Made by a program: the position numbers and the translations under genes. Below, in pieces: positions 1 through 5,433 of a DNA stretch of 10,510 nucleotides (position 1 is its first letter; the number at the start of each line of letters is the position of its first letter). The notes beneath the pieces are model-generated. The model did not search any database and had not been told where the DNA came from. It saw only the letters and a program-made list of their open reading frames with translations. Origin of the DNA: Deltaproteobacteria bacterium (GTDB lineage Bacteria > Desulfobacterota > Desulfarculia > Adiutricales > Adiutricaceae); assembly GCA_031278835.1 (NCBI GenBank), contig JAITJP010000121.1, positions 1 to 10,510 on the forward strand, given 5' to 3'.

Positions 1-35
1 CTCGGGGCCAGGTTTTTTTGGAGCCTGGTATTTTT
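1..35 (+). terminator. possible intrinsic terminator at left edge
   Basis: Arms CCAGG (8-12) and CCTGG (24-28) flank an 11-nt loop and are followed by TATTTTT. The stem is only 5 bp, so this is weak. It could end a gene lying left of the window. The first 21 bases recur at 188-208. Confidence 0.3.
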
Positions 36-154
36 CCCAAACGGCCCACAGAGCCCCCAGGGCCCTTCAAAAACCTGCCCGGCTAGGCTGGTAGCCGAGG
101 GCTGGGCCCAAGCCGGCCCTGGGCCGATTTGGGCCCTTTACGGGGCTGTTTTGA

Positions 155-174
155 AGACCTCTGAGGTTTTTTTT
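155..174 (+). terminator. weak terminator-like hairpin with T9 tail
   Basis: A short stem of AGACCT against AGGTTT around a CTG loop runs into about nine T residues near 166-174. No gene lies upstream within the window, so its purpose is unclear. Confidence 0.3.
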
Positions 175-380
175 TAGTTCAGGGGACCTCGGGGCCAGGT
201 TTTTTTGGGCCCGAAGGCTTACTAGCCGATAAAGGGGCTAAGTCAGGTGAGAAAAAAAAATCCCCGGGCGGCCGGGAGATCATAATTTTGTATTGGCCGA
301 GCTTAAACTAAATGTAAATTTTCGAATCTAAAATCATGAAATTTTTTATAGACTTTACTTTTATATCTATTAGATAGTAC

Positions 381-733
381 ATGGCTGTTAAAATTAAATT
401 AATCCTCAAAAATATTTTTTTCTGATTCTGGACTTTGAAAAGACCTGGGGGTAAAATTAATTGATCTGTCCAGGGGGTCAAATGATATTTTGGCTGGGCT
501 GGGCAGATGACCGAGCCAGGCTCAGGGCCTTGGCTAACTTAGGCCTTATTTTGGCTCAGCGTCGAGGGGAAAGTTAAATAAAAGTCGCCTTTTTGGAATG
601 GTCTTAAAAAATAAGTAACAAAATGGTTAATTGATTGGAAAATTTAGAGATTTAAATTACCGGCTAGACATAATTTTTTAGATATTAGTTATTAGATATA
701 AAAAACGCATAAAAGTAGAATTTTAACAGCCAT
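381..733. repeat. 353-bp segment bounded by 15-bp perfect inverted repeats
   Basis: ATGGCTGTTAAAATT at 381-395 is the exact reverse complement of 719-733. The enclosed DNA is mostly AT-rich, with one GC-rich patch, and has no gene. The layout resembles a miniature inverted-repeat element or the remains of an insertion sequence. I see no clear target-site duplication: the flanks are AC and TA. A chance match in AT-rich DNA is possible. Confidence 0.4.
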
Positions 734-754
734 TAGTTAAGTTATCTTTTACGA

Positions 755-766
755 CCAAGATCTTGG
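755..766. promoter_or_regulatory. 12-bp perfect palindrome CCAAGATCTTGG
   Basis: This perfect dyad lies about 95 bp upstream of the DUF1573 gene start and about 20 bp ahead of a candidate -35 element. It could be a dimeric repressor or activator site. No regulator can be named from the sequence. Confidence 0.35.
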
Positions 767-788
767 AACTTGTTTTTATTAACTTTTC

Positions 789-818
789 TTGGTTAAAAAG
801 ATTAACTATGAATATATA
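789..818 (+). promoter_or_regulatory. candidate promoter for the DUF1573 gene
   Basis: TTGGTT (789-794) and TATATA (813-818) are separated by 18 bp, with TATAAG overlapping at 815-820. Both elements are imperfect matches to sigma70 consensus. The predicted start site falls inside the palindrome at 818-833. Confidence 0.35.
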
Positions 819-833
819 AGCGTTTTAACGCTT
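818..833. promoter_or_regulatory. 16-bp palindrome, possible operator
   Basis: AAGCGTT, TT, AACGCTT forms a dyad with perfect 7-bp arms. It starts at the end of the candidate -10 element and ends 28 bp before the ATG at 862. An operator at a transcription start is the simplest reading. It could also fold in the mRNA leader. Confidence 0.4.
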
Positions 834-861
834 TAGTTATATTTTCTTTCTGGGTTACCTT

Positions 862-1377
862 ATGAAAACATTCTTTAAGTTGTTTACTTTGTTCGCGGTT
901 ACCTTAACCTTCCTAATGGTTTTGGATTATAGCTTCCTGGGAGCCCAGGAGTCCAGGGATCACGGCCCAGTCACGGTAAACCTCCAAAACGATCCCAATG
1001 AAGGCCCGGTGGCCCAGCCGGAGAGCGGTCCGGCCCCGGGGGAAAACAGGCCGGTCATCGTCATGACGGAAACCGAGTACCTGGCCGGGGAGGTTGACCC
1101 CAGCAGTACCGTTTCCCATGAATTTTTGGTTAAAAACGAGGGCACCGGGGATCTGGTCATTAGCAAGGTGGTTCCAGGCTGCGGCTGCACGGTTACCAGT
1201 TTTACTTCCTTCATCCCGGCCGGGGCCGTGGGCAAAGTCACCCTCTCGGTTGACATTTACGCCGAGTGGGCCGGCCATGACGTCAAAAAATCGGCCGTGG
1301 TCATGTCCAATGATCCGGTCAACCCGGACATCAGGGTCACCATCAGGACCAGGGTCAGGGAGACCAAAGCTGGCTGA
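862..1377 (+). CDS. exported DUF1573-domain protein
   Basis: This 171-residue protein starts with a typical signal peptide: a positive start, a hydrophobic stretch over about residues 6-27, and a likely cut after LGA near 28. A proline- and glycine-rich linker (about 30-65) leads into a DUF1573 domain at about 70-165. The family hallmark PGCGCT (C107, C109) is present, and the domain resembles an immunoglobulin-like beta-sandwich (SHEFLVKNEG, VMSNDP). DUF1573 proteins are secreted or periplasmic and their role is mostly unknown. The ATG at 862 is favoured because it places the signal peptide exactly at the N-terminus, although no good ribosome binding site is visible. The gene stands alone, with palindromes upstream. 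The stop codon lies inside a 15-bp tandem duplication. Confidence 0.85.
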   Translation: MKTFFKLFTLFAVTLTFLMVLDYSFLGAQESRDHGPVTVNLQNDPNEGPVAQPESGPAPGENRPVIVMTETEYLAGEVDPSSTVSHEFLVKNEGTGDLVISKVVPGCGCTVTSFTSFIPAGAVGKVTLSVDIYAEWAGHDVKKSAVVMSNDPVNPDIRVTIRTRVRETKAG

Positions 1378-1417
1378 GTTTTGGCCGGCTGAGTTTTGGC
1401 CGGCTCGGCTTTGAGCG
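1373..1417. repeat. 15-bp tandem duplication across the stop codon
   Basis: GCTGAGTTTTGGCCG occurs at 1373-1387 and again at 1388-1402, with a degraded third copy at 1403-1417. Because 15 is a multiple of three, the second copy repeats the TGA stop in the same frame (1375-1377 and 1390-1392). Confidence 0.75.
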
Positions 1418-1443
1418 CTCCGCTTGGCCGCCAAATTTCGCTC

Positions 1444-1466
1444 AGGCCCTAAGCCGCTTAAGGCCT
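1444..1466. repeat. 10-bp-arm hairpin downstream of the DUF1573 gene
   Basis: AGGCCCTAAG (1444-1453) and CTTAAGGCCT (1457-1466) pair with one mismatch around a CCG loop. No T-run follows directly, so this is not a classic terminator. It may protect the 3' end or be one of the many GGCC-based palindromes of this genome. Confidence 0.4.
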
Positions 1467-1672
1467 AGGGCTGGGGCTTCTAATCGGTGTTTGAAAGGTC
1501 ACTTTTTTTTAATTAACTTATATATGGAGGATTATTTGGTAATAAAATAATTATTGACTGGTTTTTCCTAGAGTTAGTAAAGAACCCCAAAAAAAATAAT
1601 GGTCCGAGCGGTTAAAAAGTAGGAATTAATCGTATCGAAAAGTTATTTTTTTTACAATCAACCAAATTTCAG

Positions 1673-1686
1673 CGGTAAATTTACCG
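1673..1686. promoter_or_regulatory. 14-bp perfect palindrome in the surE leader
   Basis: CGGTAAATTTACCG is a perfect dyad ending 13 nt before the GTG start of surE, next to the weak ribosome binding sequence TTAGG. It could be an operator. The arms would be loop-less in RNA, so a protein-binding DNA site is the better guess. Confidence 0.35.
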
Positions 1687-1699
1687 TTAGGTTAAAAAA

Positions 1700-2479
1700 G
1701 TGAACATACTTCTAACCAATGATGATGGCATCACCTCACCTGGCTTACACGCCGCTTATCGCGCTTTGACCAGGGCCGGCCATACGGTCACGGCCGTGGC
1801 CCCCGACCGCGAACGGAGCGGACAGTCCCATAGCGTCAACTTCTTCACTTATCTCCAAGTAACCGAAGTGGAAATGCCCGACGGCTCCATTGGCCACATG
1901 GTCAACGGCACCCCGGCTGACTGCGCCCACATCGGTTGCTTCGCTTTGGCCAAGGATCCTATCGATCTGGTCGTAAGCGGCATCAATACCGACACCAACC
2001 TTGGTTACGACGCCAATTATTCCGGCACCGTGGCCGCGGCCCTGGAAGCCGTGGCCAATGGTTTTCCAGCCCTGGCCGTGAGCCAAGAGCGCTCAGCCAA
2101 CGTGGATTGGGAGATGGCCGGAAAGATTACCAAGGAAGCGGTCAACCTTTTTCAGGGCTGGGGCATCCCCACCGGGGTTTTGGTCAACCTCAATATCCCA
2201 GCCCAGATAACCGATCCGGCCTGGATCTGGGTTCCTTTGAACCTCAACGCCGTGCGGGAATATTACGTGGTGGATACGGACGCCCAAGGCAACAAGCGTT
2301 ACAAAAGGACCAGGGAAGAAAAATACTGCCAAGTCGATCCAGGTTCCGACATCGATTTGTCCAGGCAGGGCCGGATTACTCTGAGCCCGCTGGGGCCGGT
2401 CAGGTCGGAACGAGACACCCTGGCCCGGCTACGGGCCAAAACCTTTGAAACCCGTCGGGCCATCAGTTCGGGTCTTTGA
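1700..2479 (+). CDS. surE: 5'/3'-nucleotidase SurE
   Basis: SurE is a metal-dependent phosphatase that removes phosphate from nucleoside 5'- and 3'-monophosphates and is linked to stationary-phase survival. The 259 residues match the usual length (about 250). The N-terminus MNILLTNDDGITSPG holds the metal ligands D8 and D9. S40 in APDRERSGQSHS and N96 in SGINTDTNLG complete the expected metal set, and YSGTVAAALE follows as in the family. The C-terminal ITLSPLGPV is also typical. GTG at 1700 is the start because the family begins directly with the first beta-strand; the ribosome binding site is weak (TAGG). The stop overlaps, or lies 2 bp before, the start of the following J-domain gene, so the two are probably co-transcribed. 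Confidence 0.95.
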   Translation: MNILLTNDDGITSPGLHAAYRALTRAGHTVTAVAPDRERSGQSHSVNFFTYLQVTEVEMPDGSIGHMVNGTPADCAHIGCFALAKDPIDLVVSGINTDTNLGYDANYSGTVAAALEAVANGFPALAVSQERSANVDWEMAGKITKEAVNLFQGWGIPTGVLVNLNIPAQITDPAWIWVPLNLNAVREYYVVDTDAQGNKRYKRTREEKYCQVDPGSDIDLSRQGRITLSPLGPVRSERDTLARLRAKTFETRRAISSGL

Positions 2480-3375
2480 GCGTGCCCAAAAACCCCTTTG
2501 AGGTCTTTGGCTTGACCCCGGAACTCGTGGACGAACTCTCTGACAGGGAACTATTCGGGGTTTTGAAATCCATGTATCGTTCCCTTCAGAAAACTTTTCA
2601 TCCCGACATAACCGGTCGACGAAAGTCCAAGATGGCCGCCGAGGCCCAGCTCAAGGATCGATCGGCCGAAAGGGCCGTGGAACTAAACTTGGCCTTTGAG
2701 GCCCTAAATCTGGAAAGGGATCCGGCTTCTTTCAAAAGACTTCGTAAGCTCTACGCTTCAAGGCGGCCAACCAACCTTTACCAAAACAGCTTAATGTTAA
2801 AGGACCAACTCAAGGCCCAGATGGCCAAAGAAGATCGTCTGGCCGAGAGTTTTTTAAGCTACATGGCCTCAAACGCCTTTAACCACAAAGGCGACACCAA
2901 CGGTTCCGTGGCGGCCCTCCCGGCCCGGGGTATCAAACTGGGCCTTTTGGACGTGGCCATCAGTAACAACATCCGTCAAGCTTCTTGGTTTTTGGGCTCA
3001 AACTACAAGCATATCAACATCGACGACCAGGGCGAGATGTCGGTTAAGCCCGTGGGTAGAGCCCGCTTTACCAAGGCCAACTTCATACACCTTCTGGGCT
3101 CCGTTCCAGTGGAGGAGCTAGAATTAAGGCCCCTTTTGGAACGGGGCCAAGCCCAGAGTTTTAAGTGCCCGGCCCTGCCGGTCGGCGAATCGGCCAGCGC
3201 CAAGATCTCGGTTTTAAATTTACTAAGCCCGGAAAAATTCAAACGCCACGTTTTACCCATCTTAAGACCATTTTTAGAGGAAAGATCTTATTTATTTTCC
3301 CTTAATAATGATATCTACACGACTTCTGGTCTTATAACTCTAGAAGGAGTTATCGTAAAAATAGATAAATTTTAA
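2476..3375 (+). CDS. J-domain (DnaJ-like, class III) protein
   Basis: J-domain proteins stimulate the ATPase of Hsp70/DnaK and deliver clients to it. The start reads NPFEVFGLTPE, followed by a helix II-like stretch and the diagnostic HPD tripeptide at residues 42-44 (FHPDITG), then a basic loop and a helix III-like segment (AVELNLAFEAL). There is no Gly/Phe region or cysteine zinc finger, so this is a J protein with its own cargo domain rather than DnaJ. Residues from about 100 to 299 match nothing I recognise and have no membrane segment or signal peptide. TTG at 2476 would overlap the surE stop (TTGA); GTG at 2482, two codons in, is an equally good start. Coupling to surE is clear, but a functional link is not. 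Confidence 0.75.
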   Translation: MSVPKNPFEVFGLTPELVDELSDRELFGVLKSMYRSLQKTFHPDITGRRKSKMAAEAQLKDRSAERAVELNLAFEALNLERDPASFKRLRKLYASRRPTNLYQNSLMLKDQLKAQMAKEDRLAESFLSYMASNAFNHKGDTNGSVAALPARGIKLGLLDVAISNNIRQASWFLGSNYKHINIDDQGEMSVKPVGRARFTKANFIHLLGSVPVEELELRPLLERGQAQSFKCPALPVGESASAKISVLNLLSPEKFKRHVLPILRPFLEERSYLFSLNNDIYTTSGLITLEGVIVKIDKF

Positions 3376-3380
3376 TTTTT

Positions 3381-3456
3381 GGCTATTTGTCTACCCAAGT
3401 AAGCCTATTTTTAGCTATTTATCTACCTAAGTAAATCTACTTTTGCCTATTTAAGC
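3381..3456. repeat. 32-bp imperfect tandem repeat, about 2.3 copies
   Basis: GCTATTTGTCTACCCAAGTA (from 3382) recurs as GCTATTTATCTACCTAAGTA (from 3414), and a partial third copy, CCTATTTAAG, begins near 3446. The array starts right after the J-domain gene stop and is non-coding. Confidence 0.6.
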
Positions 3457-3573
3457 TCTCGGCTGCCCCCAGAACTGCAAAACTCTCCCAACAAAAAAAA
3501 TTCTCCCCTAAAAAAACTCTCTCGGCCTGGCCGGCCGCCCCTCACCCCGTTGGGCCTTTCTCTAAAACTCCAG

Positions 3574-3595
3574 CCAAGCCTTGGAACTGGCTTGG
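3574..3595. repeat. hairpin, arms CCAAGCC/GGCTTGG
   Basis: A perfect 7-bp stem (3574-3580 with 3589-3595) closes an 8-nt loop, and an outer G-T pair is possible. It is the first of three adjacent hairpins in non-coding DNA. Confidence 0.5.
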
Positions 3596-3620
3596 TTCGG
3601 CCCTAACCGGGTGGGCTTGC

Positions 3621-3650
3621 CTGGGCACTTAAATAATCATTTAAGCCCAG
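3621..3650. repeat. 12-bp bulged hairpin
   Basis: CTGGG plus CTTAAAT pairs with ATTTAAG plus CCCAG, with a 2-nt CA bulge on the left arm and an AATC loop. It is the strongest fold in this gap. No T-run follows directly, so it is not a standard terminator. Confidence 0.5.
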
Positions 3651-3689
3651 AGAATCCTTTTGGCTCGATTGGCCCCATAACCGCCCCAG

Positions 3690-3709
3690 GCCGCCCAGAG
3701 CCGGGCGGC
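3690..3709. repeat. GC-rich hairpin, arms GCCGCCC/GGGCGGC
   Basis: A perfect 7-bp GC-only stem closes a 6-nt loop. TTGT and then seven A follow, so on the + strand there is no terminator tail. Confidence 0.5.
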
Positions 3710-3768
3710 TTGTAAAAAAATTGTTAGAAAAAAGGGCTTTAGGGACTTATCAGGGGCCATGAGCCAAG

Positions 3769-3792
3769 TTAGTATCTTAGTATGTTAGTATT
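3769..3792. repeat. triple 8-bp tandem repeat TTAGTATN
   Basis: TTAGTATC, TTAGTATG and TTAGTATT follow one another without gaps. Three evenly spaced heptamers could be binding sites for a regulator or simple slippage products. Confidence 0.6.
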
Positions 3793-3933
3793 AAAATTTT
3801 GAATATTTTAGGCCATATATGGGAAAACAAAGAAACGAGGCAAAATTAAAAGGCATTTTTAATGGCAAAGGCAAGTTAAGAAGATTATTGGCTCGTTTTT
3901 ACTGAAAAAATGGGGCCAAGCCCAAAATGAGAT

Positions 3934-3962
3934 TTGATTGAACAAGCCGTTGTCAATATAAT
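3934..3962 (+). promoter_or_regulatory. sigma70-type promoter candidate
   Basis: TTGATT (3934-3939) and a perfect TATAAT (3957-3962) are separated by the optimal 17 bp. Transcription would start near 3969. It is the best promoter in the window and points at the operon starting at 4369, leaving a leader of about 400 nt, or at an unannotated small RNA. Confidence 0.55.
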
Positions 3963-4197
3963 GATTTTAATGTATCATCAGACTTATGTTATCTTTCCGT
4001 AAAACGGGAGATGAAAACAATCGGTCAATAGCCTTAGCCAAAAGCAATGCCTAAATTTAGTTTGGATTATGCCCCAGCGAGGCCATGTTCGCGAGATAGC
4101 GGCCAGGCTGGCCGGGATAATTTTCTTTTCCGTCTGGAAGACTTAAGCTTTGTTTTAAGCCCATGGCCTTGGGAAGAAAAAATATCGAGTTGACTCT

Positions 4198-4250
4198 GGC
4201 TGGCCAGCCTAAGACCGAGGGGCCAGGCCTCTTAGGCCAGTTAGTCTTTT
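4198..4250 (+). promoter_or_regulatory. palindromic and hairpin-rich leader segment
   Basis: GGCTGGCCAGCC (4198-4209) is a perfect 12-bp palindrome. It overlaps the arm GCCTAAGA (4207-4214), which pairs perfectly with TCTTAGGC (4230-4237); AGTCTTTT follows at 4243-4250. The folds are mutually exclusive. The second could act as a weak terminator in the leader of the downstream operon. Confidence 0.35.
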
Positions 4251-4368
4251 AATTGTGGCCCTCGATAACCCTTTACCAGGCCATGGGAATAAAACAAAAG
4301 TCCAATCTGACATAAAGTGGGTATCTTTTTTATAAGTATCCAACCTTGAATAGATCTGGTGGTGACTT

Positions 4369-5433
4369 TTGTCGTCAAACAACATCAATAACGAACCTAA
4401 ACCAAGCTCAGCCTTTAACGAGCCGCCCCCGGGAGCCGGGGCCGGGCCCCAGCCCAATCAGGCCGCCACCGGGGCCAGAATTTTTTGCCCGGCTTGCGGC
4501 ATTTTGGTAAGATTGCCGGCCACTGAGTGCCCGCAATGTAAGGCCAATCTAAGAACCGGTGAAAAACCAGAAGAATATATCCCCCTTTGGAAGAGAGGGA
4601 AAACCAAAATCCTGATTATTTTGTGCATAATCGGCATCCCGGCCTTGCTTTGGAATTACGCCTCAAAGCAAACCGATAAAGGTTTATGGCAATATCTAAG
4701 CGATCGTTTTGGTTTAGAGACCTGCGCTGAACCAAGAAACATGTGGGACGAGTTTAACCAAAAAGAGTTTGAAAGCGGGGTAAAGAAAGGCTACGACCAG
4801 TGGAATAAAGACGAGAACTCTCGTATGGTTGGCCAGGACCCCAATGGCCCGGAAACCCCGGAACAAGCGGTCAGGTCGGAAAAAGAAAAGATCCTGGCCA
4901 GAGACAACCGCTCCTACTTCGCCTCGACTCTCATGAGTGACCAGCCAAGTAAGAACCTTAAACCAACCGACAATTGGTACATGCTTTTTCCGGGTGAATG
5001 GGACGTGGCTTACATATTAAAGGCCGGCACTCCCGATGAACAAATCATCGCCGGTGAATGGACCTTTACCTGGATAAACGACGGTCAGGCCCTCCAAGAC
5101 GTCTTGTCGGTGCCCTACCGTTGGCAAACCGCCCCGAAGGGTTTTGACCAGATCCAATCGACCTCCACCAGGCTTTTTAATCCCAAACTCCACGTCTGGG
5201 AAGGTTTTCACATCCAAGACTCTGGTTTCGTTTTCTTTAGGTCGGCCAGAAGTCAAGATCGCCGAATCGTCGAACATTACCAAACCGAGGGTGGCCCGCT
5301 GGTGGTCACGACTTTTAGCGATTTTACGGCCACTTCTTTCAAAGTCACCATCAACGAATCGACCAACAACGGGGCCAGCTATAAGGAGGTGGCCCAAATT
5401 TGGGCCAAAAAGCGCGAAGTCATTGTTCCGTGA
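4369..5433 (+). CDS. membrane-anchored zinc-ribbon protein with calycin-like domain
   Basis: I do not recognise a named gene. The 354 residues read as a proline-rich N-terminus, a CxxC-x10-CxxC zinc ribbon (C40, C43, C54, C57), one membrane segment at about 80-97 (ILIILCIIGIPALLWNY), a charged helical linker (about 100-195) and a C-terminal domain at about 205-350. That domain has the tryptophan-rich strand pattern of DUF1579/calycin-like beta-barrels (GEWDVAYIL, GEWTFTWINDGQALQDV, FSDFTATSFKVTINES). With a single anchor the zinc ribbon is probably cytoplasmic and the barrel outside. TTG at 4369 is the start because an in-frame TGA lies 6 nt upstream and GGTGGTGA gives a ribosome binding site. 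The stop overlaps the neuB-like start (GTGA), so the two are translationally coupled; a role in glycan handling is inference. Confidence 0.7.
   Translation: MSSNNINNEPKPSSAFNEPPPGAGAGPQPNQAATGARIFCPACGILVRLPATECPQCKANLRTGEKPEEYIPLWKRGKTKILIILCIIGIPALLWNYASKQTDKGLWQYLSDRFGLETCAEPRNMWDEFNQKEFESGVKKGYDQWNKDENSRMVGQDPNGPETPEQAVRSEKEKILARDNRSYFASTLMSDQPSKNLKPTDNWYMLFPGEWDVAYILKAGTPDEQIIAGEWTFTWINDGQALQDVLSVPYRWQTAPKGFDQIQSTSTRLFNPKLHVWEGFHIQDSGFVFFRSARSQDRRIVEHYQTEGGPLVVTTFSDFTATSFKVTINESTNNGASYKEVAQIWAKKREVIVP

Larger units (their letters stand above)
1..208. repeat. 21-bp exact direct repeat, two copies
   Basis: Positions 1-21 and 188-208 are identical, including a 7-T run (CTCGGGGCCAGG followed by T7 and GG). 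Copy one touches the window edge, so the repeat may extend leftwards. Both copies are non-coding, so this is probably a dispersed intergenic repeat. Confidence 0.7.
1..861. other. gene-free left region with repeats and hairpins
   Basis: I see no credible gene here. The first 300 bases are GC-rich and full of GGCC/GGGCCC palindromes, with runs of 7-9 T. From about 300 the DNA becomes AT-rich, with a GC-rich island around 440-560. One clear hairpin has arms CGGCTA (80-85) and TAGCCG (92-97). A second is terminator-like, with GGCCT (526-530) and AGGCC (541-545) followed by TTATTTT. A decayed gene or mobile-element remnant cannot be excluded. The individual repeats are listed separately. Confidence 0.6.
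1378..1699. other. intergenic gap before surE
   Basis: About 320 bp with no gene. The left part has the tandem duplication and the GGCC hairpin. The right part (from about 1495) is AT-rich. A TTGACT at 1554-1559 and a TACAAT at 1653-1658 are visible, but neither has a well-placed partner, so I do not call a definite surE promoter. Confidence 0.5.
3376..4368. other. ~990-bp gene-free region with hairpins and a promoter
   Basis: No credible gene is visible. In order it holds a 32-bp tandem repeat, a CT-rich stretch, three strong hairpins (3574-3709), an 8-bp triple repeat (3769-3792), an AT-rich tract, a sigma70-like promoter (3934-3962), and a GGCC-palindrome-rich leader up to 4368. I looked for tRNA-like folds and found none. 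A non-coding RNA starting near 3969 is possible. Confidence 0.5.

Noticed and set aside
913..1434. Minus-strand open frame of 173 codons across the DUF1573 gene
   Set aside because: It lies antisense to a gene with a clear signal peptide and PGCGCT motif, is rich in Gly/Arg/Ala as shadow frames of GGCC-rich DNA are, and has no recognisable domain.
1554..1582. TTGACT as a surE promoter
   Set aside because: No acceptable -10 hexamer lies 16-18 bp downstream.
1936..2448. Plus-strand frame of 170 codons inside surE
   Set aside because: It is out of frame with a well-conserved SurE and its Arg/Gln/Gly-rich product is typical of a shadow.
3585..3620. tRNA-like GGTTCGG segment
   Set aside because: No cloverleaf, acceptor stem or anticodon arm can be folded around it.
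4209..4457. Minus-strand 82-codon frame over the operon leader
   Set aside because: It overlaps the start of the zinc-ribbon gene, has no domain, and is explained by GGCC-rich sequence.
5400..5429. TTG at 5400 as the start of the NeuB-like gene
   Set aside because: The extra 10 residues are not family-like. GTG 5430 gives a normal N-terminus and a classic GTGA overlap with the upstream stop.
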